Of a stretch of 64,000 nt of DNA, positions 25,104-33,791 are shown in pieces; the first letter of the stretch is position 1, and every line of letters starts with the position of its first letter. A program made the translations under genes and the position numbers. Origin of the DNA: Streptomyces sp. NRRL F-6676 (GTDB lineage Bacteria > Actinomycetota > Actinomycetes > Streptomycetales > Streptomycetaceae); NCBI RefSeq assembly GCF_000725625.1, contig NZ_JOHS01000010.1, positions 62,001 to 126,000 on the forward strand. The letters run 5' to 3'. The notes under the pieces are model-generated. The model was given only the letters and a program-made list of their open reading frames with translations. It made no database searches and had not been told where the DNA came from.

Positions 25104-25700
25104 ATGGCACCGCGCATCCTGCTGGCCCGGCACGGACAGACGGAATGGTCCCTGCTCGGGAAGCACACGGGCCGGACGGACGTGCCGCTCCTGGAGGAGG
25201 GCCGGCAGGGCGCCAAACTGCTGGGCGAACGACTGCACCGGGCGCCGCTGGACGGCCTCTCCGGGGCCGTGGTGCGCACGAGCCCGCTGCTGCGCGCCCG
25301 GGAGACGTGCGAACTGGCCGGCTTCGGTGAGCGTGCCGAGCCCTGGGACGCGCTCCTGGAGTGGCACTACGGGGCCTACGAGGGCATGACGCCGGACGAG
25401 ATCCAGGGGGTGCGGCCGGGGTGGCTGATCTGGCGCGACGGCGTCCCCGAGGGCGAGACCGCGGCTCAGGTGTCCGCGCGCGCGGACGACGTCGTCTCCT
25501 GGGTGCGCGGCCAGGAGCGGGACGTCCTGCTGTTCGCCCACGGGCACATACTGCGGGCGATCGGGGCGCGGTGGCTGGGGCTGCCGCTGTCGTTCGGGGC
25601 CCGGGTGCGGCTCAGCCCCGCGTCGCTGTCCGTACTGGGATGGGCGTACGGGGAGGCGGCGATCGAGTCGTGGAACGACGTGGGGCACCTGGCGGTGTGA
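25104..25700 (+). CDS. Histidine phosphatase superfamily (phosphoglycerate-mutase-like) protein
   Basis: 198 residues. Begins [29 protein letters not shown], the RHG phospho-histidine motif with His10. [18 protein letters not shown] and [18 protein letters not shown] supply the acid residue, and [19 protein letters not shown] the second His. Typical of small cytoplasmic sugar- or cofactor-phosphatases. Upstream, TTGTCATCGAA occurs twice about 40 bp apart (around 25044 and 25084), possibly a promoter or operator repeat. Single gene; substrate unknown. Confidence 0.9.
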   Translation: MAPRILLARHGQTEWSLLGKHTGRTDVPLLEEGRQGAKLLGERLHRAPLDGLSGAVVRTSPLLRARETCELAGFGERAEPWDALLEWHYGAYEGMTPDEIQGVRPGWLIWRDGVPEGETAAQVSARADDVVSWVRGQERDVLLFAHGHILRAIGARWLGLPLSFGARVRLSPASLSVLGWAYGEAAIESWNDVGHLAV

Positions 25701-25734
25701 CGGTCCCGCCCCGAGGGGTGCGGTACGCCAGGGC

Positions 25735-27168
25735 TCAGCGCGCCGGCCGCGGGACGTCGGCGTACCGGTCGAGGAACGCCGCGACCTCCGCCGTCCCGCG
25801 GTGCGGCAGCAGCAGTCCCGTCGTGGCGGACAGCATGGTGCGCACGCGGGAGGAGCGGACCTCGTCCAGCAGGTCCAGGGCGCGGTGGCCCGCCGCGGCG
25901 GCCTCGTCGGGGCGGCCGTCCCGGGCCAGGTCGTCCGCCAGTTCCGCCGTGTAGAGGACGATGTTGCGCGTGAAGTGCGGGTCCTGGAGGCGCGCCGCCC
26001 GCCGCGCGTGCCGGGCCGCCCGCGAGAAGTCGCCCAGCGCCGACCAGCACTGCGCCTCCAGGCCCTCCAGCTCGGCCTCGCCGTAGAAGGACATCCACTC
26101 CGGGTCCGCCGCCGCCGGACCCCGGGTGAACAGCGCCTTGGCCCGGTCCAGCGCCCGCTCGCACTCCGCACGGTCGCCGAGCCCCGCCCGGCCGCCCGCC
26201 TCGCGTAGCGCCAGCAGCGACAGCAGCCGGTGCGAGCCCAGCGGCCGGGCCGCCCGCCGGCCCGCCTGCGCCGCCCGTACCGCCTCCCGGGGCCGGCCCG
26301 CGTCCCGGGCCAGGAACGAGGTGTTGCAGAACGCGTGCGCCTCCAGGGCCGGGTCCCCGGCCATCCGGGCGGTCGCCAGCGCCTCCGCGTAGTGCGAGCG
26401 CGCGTCGTCGAAGCGGCCCGAGTCGTGTGCCAGCCAGCCCACCGAGAGGGCCAGTTCGCCCGCCCCCGCGTACAGCCGGTCCGCCGTCGACCGGCGTGCC
26501 GTACCGGCGTCCAGCAGGGCGTACGCGGTGCGCAGCGGGGCGGCCGCGTGCCGGTAGAGGCCGTCGGCGCCGTGCCGGTCGTCGAGCAGCCGGATCCGCC
26601 GTACGGCCTCCTCCAGGAGGTCCGCCTCGGCGGTCCCCGCCCGGCGGGCCGGGCGTCCGGCGGCCGCGGCCTCGGGGACGAGCCCGAAGGACCCCAGGGA
26701 GACGGCCGCCGCGGTCGCGGTGCCGCCTGTCATGAATGCGCGACGCCGCACGTCGCTCTCCTCGTGGTTCGGCCGCTGCGGGCCGTCGTACGCGCGCGTG
26801 CCGTACGACGCCGTGTGCGTGGGTGTACTGATGTCCGGTTCAGGGGGCGGTGGCGTCTCGTCGGCCGGGCGCGGGGGCCGGCCGCGTACGGACGCGCGGG
26901 GGGCGAACCCCAGATCGGTCAGCGTCCGGCCGGGGAACATGTGCAGGAACACCCGTTCGTAGGCGTAGTTGGGGCAGCGGATCTCCCCCGCCTCCACCCG
27001 TCCGATGTACCGGGCGTCGCAGCCCACCCGCTCGCCGATCTCCCGGGCGGCCCGCCGCACCGCCGCCGCGAACTCGCCCGGCGAGCGCTGCCCGCGCAGC
27101 CGCCGGAAGGCGAGGTTCGGCCTCGGTGGCCTGGGGGACTGGGACGAGGTCACCGCTGACGACGCCAT
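25735..27168 (-). CDS. XRE-family HTH regulator with TPR-like repeats
   Basis: 477 residues. The ATG at 27168 follows GAGAGGG. The N-terminal ~20-85 region is an XRE helix-turn-helix (SPGEFAAAVRRAAREIGERVGCDARYIGRVEAGEIRCPNYAYERVFLHMF). A linker with Pro-rich sequence follows, then RRRAFMTGGTATAAAVSLGSFG, a Tat-signal-like segment common in this family but here internal. The remainder (~180-470) consists of TPR-type helical pairs (YAGAGELALSVGWLAHDSGRFDDARSHYAEALATAR and similar). Such proteins regulate development and antibiotic production in Streptomyces; the target here is unknown. Confidence 0.85.
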   Translation of the reverse strand: MASSAVTSSQSPRPPRPNLAFRRLRGQRSPGEFAAAVRRAAREIGERVGCDARYIGRVEAGEIRCPNYAYERVFLHMFPGRTLTDLGFAPRASVRGRPPRPADETPPPPEPDISTPTHTASYGTRAYDGPQRPNHEESDVRRRAFMTGGTATAAAVSLGSFGLVPEAAAAGRPARRAGTAEADLLEEAVRRIRLLDDRHGADGLYRHAAAPLRTAYALLDAGTARRSTADRLYAGAGELALSVGWLAHDSGRFDDARSHYAEALATARMAGDPALEAHAFCNTSFLARDAGRPREAVRAAQAGRRAARPLGSHRLLSLLALREAGGRAGLGDRAECERALDRAKALFTRGPAAADPEWMSFYGEAELEGLEAQCWSALGDFSRAARHARRAARLQDPHFTRNIVLYTAELADDLARDGRPDEAAAAGHRALDLLDEVRSSRVRTMLSATTGLLLPHRGTAEVAAFLDRYADVPRPAR

Positions 27169-27405
27169 GGCCGGGCCCTCTCTCGCACTCCGTCGAACCG
27201 TCCGACGGAGCAGGACCGTACCCGTCCGCCGGATCCCGTCATGCGAGGTTTGGCTACAAACCGGATATCTCATCCCGGATCTGCCATGAAGTGCCATCCT
27301 TTGTGCGGTGTCTGTGCCGTAGCCGTTGACGGACTCGCGCGTTGAACCCCGTGGACCGGGAGCCGCCCGTACTCCCGACCGCTCAGCCGTCAGGAGGGGT
27401 ACGCC

Positions 27406-27882
27406 GTGTGGGAGGCCGGGATGAAGAGGATCGATCCCCGTAGGTCGCTGTCGTCCGGTGCGCTGTCGTCCGGTTCGTCGCCGGCCGGTTCGCTGACGTC
27501 GGGGTCACGGCCGGCCCGGCCGCTGTCGTCGCCGTGCGGTCCCGACGTGGTGACCGTTCCCGCGCGGCAGGGGCTGGAGGCCGTCGACATCCTGCGCCGC
27601 GGCACCGGCGACCGCGTCGGACCCGTCCTGCACGACGACGACTGCGACACCCTCGGCTTCCTGGTACCGCCCGGGACGGCGGACGCCTGGGACGTGCCGG
27701 GCAGCACCTGTACGCAGACGGACGGCCGGGGAGCGGCCCTGGCCACCCCCGAACCGGCCGGCGAGGGCGGCGGCTGGCTGCTGCCGCCGGGCGGCACCGA
27801 GCCCGCCACGGACCCGGCGGTGCTGCGGGACGCGCTCGGCGAGGCCGCCCGGCTGCTCCGGGCGGCGGACAGCTGCCGGTGA
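27406..27882 (+). CDS. Hypothetical protein
   Basis: 158 residues from the GTG at 27406, 6 nt after AGGAGGGG. An ATG at 27421 is the alternative. The Ser-rich, low-complexity N-terminus (~15-45) is followed by a conserved-looking module: VVTVPARQGLEAVDILRRG...GPVLHDDDCDTLGFLVPPGTADAWDVPGSTC, ending in a helix LRDALGEAARLLRAA. The module resembles a small Streptomyces family related by some annotations to prim-pol N-terminal domains. No motif with known activity. It precedes the spermidine-synthase-like gene by 72 bp, probably co-transcribed. Confidence 0.7.
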   Translation: MWEAGMKRIDPRRSLSSGALSSGSSPAGSLTSGSRPARPLSSPCGPDVVTVPARQGLEAVDILRRGTGDRVGPVLHDDDCDTLGFLVPPGTADAWDVPGSTCTQTDGRGAALATPEPAGEGGGWLLPPGGTEPATDPAVLRDALGEAARLLRAADSCR

Positions 27883-27954
27883 CCTGCGCGGACGATCGCC
27901 GCGGGTGAGGGCCCGCCGCGTCGGGGCGGCGCGCGCCCCGTCGATAATGGACGG

Positions 27955-28896
27955 ATGGCGAGGAGCGCGAAGGCGGCAAGAACTCCGCGGGCCGACAAGG
28001 CCGCGAAGGCCGTGGAACCCGGGCGCGGCGGACGCGACGGGGTCCGGGACGGCGGCCGGCGGGCGGGCGCCGAGGTCGAGGAGACCGTCGACGGCGGGCT
28101 CGCCCGGCTGACGCCCGACCGTGACCGCCCCCGCGCCTGGAGCCTGTTCCTCGACGGCGCCCCGCAGTCGCACGTCGACCTCGACGACCCCACCCGCCTC
28201 ACCTTCGACTACCAGCGCCGCCTCGGACATGTGATCGACCTCGCCGCCCCGCCCGGCCGGCCGCTGCACGTCGCCCATCTCGGCGGCGGCGCCTTCACCC
28301 TCGCCCGCTACACCGCCGCCACCCGCCCCCGCTCCACCCAGCAGGTCGTCGAACGCGACGGCGCCCTGGTGCGGCTCGTGCGCGAGGCGCTGCCGCTGGA
28401 CCCCCGGGCGCGGATCCGCGTCCGCACCCTCGACGCCCGCGAGGGGCTCGGCAAACTGCCGGACGACTGGGCCGACGTCGTCCTCGCCGATGTGTTCGAC
28501 GGGGCGCGGACACCGGCCCACCTCACCTCGACGGAGTTCCTCACCGACGTGCGCCGGGTGGTGCGCGCCGGCGGACTGTACGCGGCCAATCTGACGGACG
28601 GTCCGCCGCTGGCCCATCTGCGCGGCCAGATCGCCACGGCCGCCGCCGTCTTCCCGGAACTCGCGCTGGTCGCCGAACCGGCCGTGCTGCGCGGCCGGCG
28701 CTTCGGCAACGCGATCCTCGTCGCCTCCGCCGCGCCCCTGCCCGTCGCCGAACTCACCCGCCGCGCCGCCTCCGACCCGCACTCCGCGCGGGTCGAACAC
28801 GGCAGGGCGCTGGCCGACTTCACCGGCGGCGCGCGCCCGGTGACCGACGCGGACGCGGTGGCGTCACCGGCCCCGCCGCCCTCGGTGTTCGATTGA
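27955..28896 (+). CDS. Spermidine-synthase-like methyltransferase-fold protein
   Basis: 313 residues. A basic, Ala-rich N-terminal extension (~1-40) precedes the domain: SLFLDGAPQSHVDLDDPTRLTFDYQRRLGHVIDL, HVAHLGGGAFTLARYTAA (motif I GGG), QVVERDGALVRLVREALPL, and DVVLADVFDGARTPAHLTSTEFL. These match the SpeE-type fold. Residues that bind decarboxylated SAM and putrescine are not obviously all present, so true aminopropyl transfer is uncertain. Soluble, cytoplasmic. Convergent with the next gene, 18 bp away. Confidence 0.85.
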   Translation: MARSAKAARTPRADKAAKAVEPGRGGRDGVRDGGRRAGAEVEETVDGGLARLTPDRDRPRAWSLFLDGAPQSHVDLDDPTRLTFDYQRRLGHVIDLAAPPGRPLHVAHLGGGAFTLARYTAATRPRSTQQVVERDGALVRLVREALPLDPRARIRVRTLDAREGLGKLPDDWADVVLADVFDGARTPAHLTSTEFLTDVRRVVRAGGLYAANLTDGPPLAHLRGQIATAAAVFPELALVAEPAVLRGRRFGNAILVASAAPLPVAELTRRAASDPHSARVEHGRALADFTGGARPVTDADAVASPAPPPSVFD

Positions 28897-28914
28897 AGGG
28901 TCCCGGGGGGAGGG

Positions 28915-29472
28915 TCAGTAGGTGCCGATGTCCACGTGCGGCGGCCCGTCGTGCCAGGTGCAGAAGACCGAGACCTTGTCCGCGCCCGAGGTGAACTCCA
29001 CGCGGATCCACGACTCCGTCTTCCACACCTGCATCGACCAGCCGGCCCCCGGCGTCGCCGACACCAGCGTCGCCGAGGTCTCGCCGATGTCGAACACGAC
29101 CCGGCCGCCGTCGGTGTCGTAGCCCTTGACCTGCCCGGACGCGTCCGGCGGCGGCGAACTCTTCGGCGCACGCGCGGGCGCGTGCGAGGAGGACGGGGCG
29201 GTGGAGGGGGCCGAAGTACCGGACGGTGCGGGCGACTTCGGCTCGTGGGTCGGCGACGGGCTCTTCGCCGGTTTCGGCGCGCGGCTGGTGGCGCTGGCCA
29301 GCGCCCGGGCCTCCTGCGTCGCACCGGCCGCCGTGATCGGCAGGGCGCGCGGCGGATCGTAGGCGGTCCCCGCCATGACCGTGTGGACACCCCACCACGA
29401 CAGCGTGACCGCCGCGCCGGTGGCGAGCGACCACGCCAGAACGTGAACGAGTCCTCTGAACATCGCTGTCAT
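28915..29472 (-). CDS. Membrane-anchored hypothetical protein
   Basis: 185 residues. An N-terminal hydrophobic helix (~5-33) is followed by a long Ser/Pro/Ala/Lys linker (~50-115) and a C-terminal ~65-residue beta-rich domain (GYDTDGGRVVFDIGETSATLVSATPGAGWSMQVWKTESWIRVEFTSGADKVSVFCTWHDGPP). The topology suggests an extracytoplasmic sensor-like domain. It is divergent from the two-component operon at 29594 with a 121-bp shared promoter gap, so it may be controlled by, or signal to, that system. Not recognised. Confidence 0.8.
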   Translation of the reverse strand: MTAMFRGLVHVLAWSLATGAAVTLSWWGVHTVMAGTAYDPPRALPITAAGATQEARALASATSRAPKPAKSPSPTHEPKSPAPSGTSAPSTAPSSSHAPARAPKSSPPPDASGQVKGYDTDGGRVVFDIGETSATLVSATPGAGWSMQVWKTESWIRVEFTSGADKVSVFCTWHDGPPHVDIGTY

Positions 29473-29593
29473 ACTGCCTCACCCGCCCCACGGGTGTCTC
29501 ACCAGTCGCACACAGTCTCGAATGTCCGTTGTGCGTCGTGGAGTTGTCCACAGGCCCCGGACGGCCTCGCACGCATGGCGTACGGTGCGGCGC

Positions 29594-30298
29594 ATGGCAA
29601 GTGTGCTCGTGGTCGAGGACGACCAGTTCGTACGCTCCGCGCTCATCCGGCATCTGACCGATGCCGCGCACACCGTGCGCAGTGTCGGCACCGCGCTCGC
29701 CGCGCTGCGCGAGGTCGCCCACTTCTCGTTCGACGTCGTGATACTCGACCTCGGACTGCCCGATCTGGACGGCTCCGAGGCGCTGAAGATGCTGCGCGGC
29801 ATCACCGACGTACCGGTGATCGTGGCCACCGCCCGGGACGACGAGACGGAGGTCGTCCGGCTGCTCAACGCGGGCGCCGACGACTATCTGACCAAGCCGT
29901 TCTCCGTCGAGCACCTCTCCGCCCGGATGGCCGCCGTGCTGCGCCGGGCCCGGTCGGGCGCGGGCGAGGCGCCGGTGTCCACGGTGATCCGGGTCGGCGG
30001 GCTCGCCATCGACCCGCTGCGCCGCCAGGCCGAACTCGACGGCATACGACTGGACCTGACCCGGCGCGAGTTCGACCTGCTCGCCTTCCTCGCCGGCCGC
30101 CCCGGCGTGGTCGTCCCCCGCAAGGAACTGCTCGCCGAGGTGTGGCAGCAGTCCTACGGCGACGACCAGACCATCGACGTCCACCTCTCCTGGCTGCGCC
30201 GGAAGCTGGGGGAGACGGCGGCCAGGCCCCGCTATCTGCACACGCTGCGCGGCGTGGGCGTGAAGCTGGAGCCGCCGAGAGCGGAGCCGCTGTCATGA
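29594..30298 (+). CDS. OmpR/PhoB-family response regulator
   Basis: 234 residues. Receiver domain ~1-115 with acidic VEDD at 7-10, phospho-acceptor Asp52 (VVILDLGLPDLDG) and Lys101 (LTKPFS). The C-terminal winged helix ~135-230 (LDLTRREFDLLAFLAGRPGVVVPRKELLAEVW...DDQTIDVHLSWLRRKLGE...LHTLRGVGVKLE). Stop overlaps the kinase start (ATGA), so both are coupled. Signal and regulon unknown. Confidence 0.95.
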   Translation: MASVLVVEDDQFVRSALIRHLTDAAHTVRSVGTALAALREVAHFSFDVVILDLGLPDLDGSEALKMLRGITDVPVIVATARDDETEVVRLLNAGADDYLTKPFSVEHLSARMAAVLRRARSGAGEAPVSTVIRVGGLAIDPLRRQAELDGIRLDLTRREFDLLAFLAGRPGVVVPRKELLAEVWQQSYGDDQTIDVHLSWLRRKLGETAARPRYLHTLRGVGVKLEPPRAEPLS

Positions 30299-31728
30299 GG
30301 TGGGCACTGGTCAAGGTCTGCGTGGCGGTGACCACCATGGTCGTGGTCGCCTTCGCGGTACCGCTCGGCCTGGTCATCAAGGAGATGGCACGCGACCGCG
30401 CCTTCTCCAACGCCGAGCGGGAGGCGGCGGCGGTGGCGCCCGCGCTGTCCATCACCACCCAGCGGGACCAGCTGGAGCGCGTCGTCGCCTCGGCCGGCTC
30501 CGACGACCAGGGCATCGCGGTGCACATACCGGCGGCCTCACCGACCGACGACACCGGTGCCGCCGTCAGCGGTGAGGGCGAGGGCGCCGCGAAGGCCCTC
30601 GACCTCGGCCGGCAGCGCGCCGCCGACAACGACATCGAGGCCACCCGGAAGCTGGGCCGGGCCTCCACCAGCGAGGTGGCGGGCGGCTTCACCCTGCTGC
30701 AACCCGTCGCGATCGGCTCCGGGGCCATCGCCGTGGTCGAGGTGTACGTGCCCGAGGCCGAGGTCAGCAACGGCGTCGGCACGGCCTGGGCGGTGCTCGC
30801 CGCCGTCGGCGCCGCGCTCGTCGTCGGCTCGGTCGCCGTGGCCGACCGGCTCGGTGTGCGCATGGTGCAGCCCGCGCAGCGCCTGGTCGAGGGCGCGCAC
30901 GAACTGGGGGAGGGGAAGCTGGGCGCCCGGGTGCCCGAGGAGGGGCCGACCGAACTGCGGCTCGCGGCGGTCGCGTTCAACTCCATGGCCGACCAGGTCG
31001 TCCAACTGCTCGCCAACGAACGGGAACTGGCCGCCGACCTGTCGCACCGGCTGCGCACCCCATTGACGGTGCTGCGGCTCAACGCGGCCTCGCTCGGCGA
31101 GGGGCCCGCCGCCGACCAGACCAGGGCCGCCGTCGCCCAGCTCGAACGCGAGGTCGACACCATCATCCGCACGGCCCGCGAGGCCAAGCCGCAGACGGCC
31201 GCGCCCGGCCCCGGGGCGGGGTGCGACGCGGCGGAAGTGGTGCGCGAGCGCATGGAGTTCTGGTCCGCGCTCGCCGAGGACGAGGGACGCAAGGTGCGCA
31301 CGGCCGGCATCGACCGGCCGGTACGCATACCCGTGGCCCGCGCCGACCTGGCCGCCGCGCTCGACGCCCTGCTCGGCAACGTCTTCCGGCACACCCCGGA
31401 GGGCACCGCCTTCGCGGTCGACGTGCACAACGCGGAGGACGCGGTGATCGTGCTGGTCTCCGACGCCGGCCCCGGCATCGCGGACCCCGACGCCGCGATG
31501 GCCCGCGGCCGCGGTTCGGGCAACGACGGCTCGACGGGGCTGGGCCTCGACATCGTGCGCCGCCTGGCCGAGTCGACGGGCGGCGACGTCCGCATCGGCT
31601 CGTCGGTACTCGGCGGCACGGAGGTCCGCATCTGGATACAGCTCGACGGCCGCGGCACGACAACGGGCAGCCGCCGCGGCCATCGGGGACGGGAGCGCAA
31701 GCGCAAGCGGGTCGCGGTGGCGAGGTAA
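30295..31728 (+). CDS. Sensor histidine kinase
   Basis: 477 residues. Membrane helices at ~5-28 and ~162-183 enclose an extracytoplasmic sensor domain of ~135 residues. HAMP at ~185-240 (RMVQPAQRLVEGAHELGEGKLGARVPEEGPTEL), then the H-box ELAADLSHRLRTPLTVL with His251. The ATPase domain has N-box ALLGNVFRHTPEG, G1 VSDAGPGIAD and G2 STGLGLDIVRRL. The C-terminus is strongly basic (~455-477). Pairs with the response regulator upstream. Confidence 0.94.
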   Translation: MRWALVKVCVAVTTMVVVAFAVPLGLVIKEMARDRAFSNAEREAAAVAPALSITTQRDQLERVVASAGSDDQGIAVHIPAASPTDDTGAAVSGEGEGAAKALDLGRQRAADNDIEATRKLGRASTSEVAGGFTLLQPVAIGSGAIAVVEVYVPEAEVSNGVGTAWAVLAAVGAALVVGSVAVADRLGVRMVQPAQRLVEGAHELGEGKLGARVPEEGPTELRLAAVAFNSMADQVVQLLANERELAADLSHRLRTPLTVLRLNAASLGEGPAADQTRAAVAQLEREVDTIIRTAREAKPQTAAPGPGAGCDAAEVVRERMEFWSALAEDEGRKVRTAGIDRPVRIPVARADLAAALDALLGNVFRHTPEGTAFAVDVHNAEDAVIVLVSDAGPGIADPDAAMARGRGSGNDGSTGLGLDIVRRLAESTGGDVRIGSSVLGGTEVRIWIQLDGRGTTTGSRRGHRGRERKRKRVAVAR

Positions 31729-31739
31729 CGGCACGCAGG

Positions 31740-31801
31740 GCGGCGCCCCCGGGGGGCGCGGGGCTGATTCGATGTGTGGCTTCGCCGCGTGGGCGCGGCC
31801 G
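31740..31801. repeat. Dispersed GC-rich palindromic element, copy 3
   Basis: GGCGCCCCCGGGGGGCGCGGGGCTG, then GTGTGGCTTCGCCGCGTGGGCGCG, as in copies 1, 4 and 6. Lies just beyond the kinase stop. Confidence 0.65.
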
Positions 31802-31854
31802 GCCCTCCGCACGCCCGTACCCGCCGAACAACCGCGCCCACCGAGCTGTAGGCA

Positions 31855-31947
31855 TTGGTCTCTACCTTTAACCCCCTCCGATCCCTTCCTTAAGCGCACC
31901 CTAAGATCCCCGCCCCCCGCCCGGATTCGGGCGATCCGCCCGAATCC
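31855..31947. promoter_or_regulatory. Chitinase upstream region: dre-like site and 11-bp inverted repeat
   Basis: TTGGTCTCTACCT (31855-31867) resembles the DasR operator core TGGTCTAGACCA with three mismatches. DasR controls chitinase genes in Streptomyces. GGATTCGGGCG-ATC-CGCCCGAATCC (31923-31947) is a perfect inverted repeat ending 58 bp before the start codon. It could be an operator or the 5'-leader hairpin. Confidence 0.5.
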
Positions 31948-32005
31948 TGGCCGCTAGCTTTCTGCCGCACCCCCACTTCCGTGAGCAGTCGAAAGCAGGC
32001 ACCTG

Positions 32006-33478
32006 ATGAGCAGTACGCACCGGCGCAAGGTCAGCGGCAGGAACAAGGTGATCGGCGGCGTCGTCGCCGCGGCCGTGGCGGGCGGCGGCGCCTTCGCGCT
32101 CACCGGTACCGCGCACGCGGCCGGCGTCGGTGCCGTCTACACCAAGTCCAGCACGTGGGAGACCGGCTACACCGCCCAGTACGTCGTCACCAACGAGAGC
32201 GGCTCCAAGGAGTCCGACTGGACGCTGGAGTTCGACCTGCCCTCCGGCGCGCGGATCAGCTCGCTGTGGAACGCCACGTCGAAGGTGAGCGGGCAGCACG
32301 TCACCGTGACGGCCCCGTCCTGGGACAAGGACGGACTCGCGGCGAACGAGTCCGTCACCGTCGGCTTCGTCGTCAACGGCAAGGGCGACCCCACCGGCTG
32401 CCGCATCGACGGCGCGAGCTGCTCCGCCGACGGCGGCGCCACCCCCGAGCCGAGCGGGCGCCCCTCTCAGACGGCCACCTCCGAGCCGACCGCGGAGCCC
32501 ACCAAGAGCGCCACGCCGTCGCAGAGCTCCTACCCGAAGCCGAGCTCCAGCCCGTCGACCCCGGACACCGGCAACGGCAGCGCGGGCGGCGCCGGCTTCG
32601 CCCCGTACGTCGACACCTCCCTCTACCCCGCCTTCGACCTGCTCGCCGCGGCCGACGCCACCGGGGTGAAGGACTACAACCTCGCCTTCGTCACCGACGG
32701 CGGCGGCTGCACCCCCAAGTGGGGCGGCGTCAGCGACCTGGGCAGCGACGCCGTCGCCGCGCAGATAGGCAAGCTGCGGGACAAGGGCGGCGACGTCCGC
32801 GTCTCCTTCGGCGGCGCGTCCGGCTCCGAGCTCGGCACGACCTGCTCCTCCGCGGACGCGCTGGCGGCGGCGTACGGCAAGGTCGTGGACACGTACAAGC
32901 TGACCAAGGTCGACTTCGACATCGAGGGCGGTGCGCTGCCCAACACCGCGGCCAACACCCGGCGTGCCCAGGCCATCGCCAAGCTCCAGCAGTCGCACTC
33001 CGGGCTCGACGTCTCCTTCACCCTGCCCGTCATGCCGGAGGGGCTGACCCAGGACGGCGTCAACCTGCTGTCCAACGCCAAGTCCAACGGCGTGAAGATC
33101 TCCGCCGTCAACATCATGGCGATGGACTACGGGGCCTCGTACAACGGGGACATGGGCGGTTACGCGACCCAGGCGGCCACGGCCACGCAGGCCCAGATCA
33201 AGAGCGTGCTCGGGCTGTCGGACAGCGCGGCCTGGAAGGCGGTCGCGGTCACGCCGATGATCGGCGTCAACGACGTGTCGACGGAGGTGTTCAAGGTCGA
33301 CGACGCCACGCAGCTGGTGGACTTCGCGAAGTCGAAGGGGCTGGGGTGGCTGTCGATGTGGTCGGCGACACGGGACAAGCAGTGCGCGGGTGGGGCGAAG
33401 AACACGGCGGACGCGACGTGCAGCTCGATCACCCAGGGGGCGTTCGACTTCTCCAAGGCCTTCGGGGCCTACAAGTAG
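32006..33478 (+). CDS. Secreted chitinase, CBM2 + GH18
   Basis: 490 residues. Signal peptide 1-39 (basic start, hydrophobic core, cut near AHA-A). CBM2-like carbohydrate-binding domain ~40-140 (SSTWETGYTAQYVVTNES...WTLEFDLP) and a Thr/Ser/Pro linker ~143-195. GH18 catalytic domain ~198-490: VSFGGASG and KVDFDIEGGA with D303, D305 and acid E307, plus INIMAMDYG. The first Asp of the usual DxxDxDxE is Thr here, as in a subgroup of bacterial GH18 enzymes. Degrades chitin outside the cell. Monocistronic, with a strong terminator hairpin after it. Confidence 0.92.
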   Translation: MSSTHRRKVSGRNKVIGGVVAAAVAGGGAFALTGTAHAAGVGAVYTKSSTWETGYTAQYVVTNESGSKESDWTLEFDLPSGARISSLWNATSKVSGQHVTVTAPSWDKDGLAANESVTVGFVVNGKGDPTGCRIDGASCSADGGATPEPSGRPSQTATSEPTAEPTKSATPSQSSYPKPSSSPSTPDTGNGSAGGAGFAPYVDTSLYPAFDLLAAADATGVKDYNLAFVTDGGGCTPKWGGVSDLGSDAVAAQIGKLRDKGGDVRVSFGGASGSELGTTCSSADALAAAYGKVVDTYKLTKVDFDIEGGALPNTAANTRRAQAIAKLQQSHSGLDVSFTLPVMPEGLTQDGVNLLSNAKSNGVKISAVNIMAMDYGASYNGDMGGYATQAATATQAQIKSVLGLSDSAAWKAVAVTPMIGVNDVSTEVFKVDDATQLVDFAKSKGLGWLSMWSATRDKQCAGGAKNTADATCSSITQGAFDFSKAFGAYK

Positions 33479-33506
33479 GGGGCGGCCGGCCGTGACGTAC
33501 GGGGAT

Positions 33507-33553
33507 TCTCCCTAGGGAGAGGAGCTGCCCGGCGCCCTCCGCCGGGCAGCTCC
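33507..33553 (+). terminator. Double palindrome/terminator of the chitinase gene
   Basis: A 14-bp perfect palindrome TCTCCCTAGGGAGA (33507-33520) is followed at once by a hairpin with perfect 14-bp arms GGAGCTGCCCGGCG / CGCCGGGCAGCTCC (33521-33534, 33540-33553). No clear T-run, as is common in Streptomyces. Confidence 0.85.
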
Positions 33554-33666
33554 CGTTCAGCGCGGGGCGCGGTCCGCTTCCCCACGAAACCCCCCACCGG
33601 GACCGCGCCCCGTCCCCCGTGACCGGCCCGGCCGGCGTCCGCTTACGCCGGCCGGGCCGGGGCCTT

Positions 33667-33741
33667 GCGCGCGCCCCCGCGGCGGAGCCGCGCAGAAAAC
33701 ACAGCCCCGCGCCCCTTACGGGGCGCCCCCTGCGGGGCGCT
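33667..33741. repeat. Dispersed GC-rich palindromic element, copy 4 (inverted)
   Basis: Reading the minus strand gives GCGCCCCGTAAGGGGCGCGGG, then TGTTTTCTGCGCGGCTCCGCC, nearly the same as copy 1. Lies between the chitinase terminator and the GH1 stop. Confidence 0.7.
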
Positions 33742-33791
33742 GTGACCGTGCCCGCGCCGGGCGGGGCGGGTTGTGGCGCGGGCACGGTGGT

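Noticed and set aside
29522..29593. Upstream start for the response regulator
   Set aside because: The extra residues are basic and not part of the receiver fold; the start at 29594 opens the domain directly with MASVLVVEDD.
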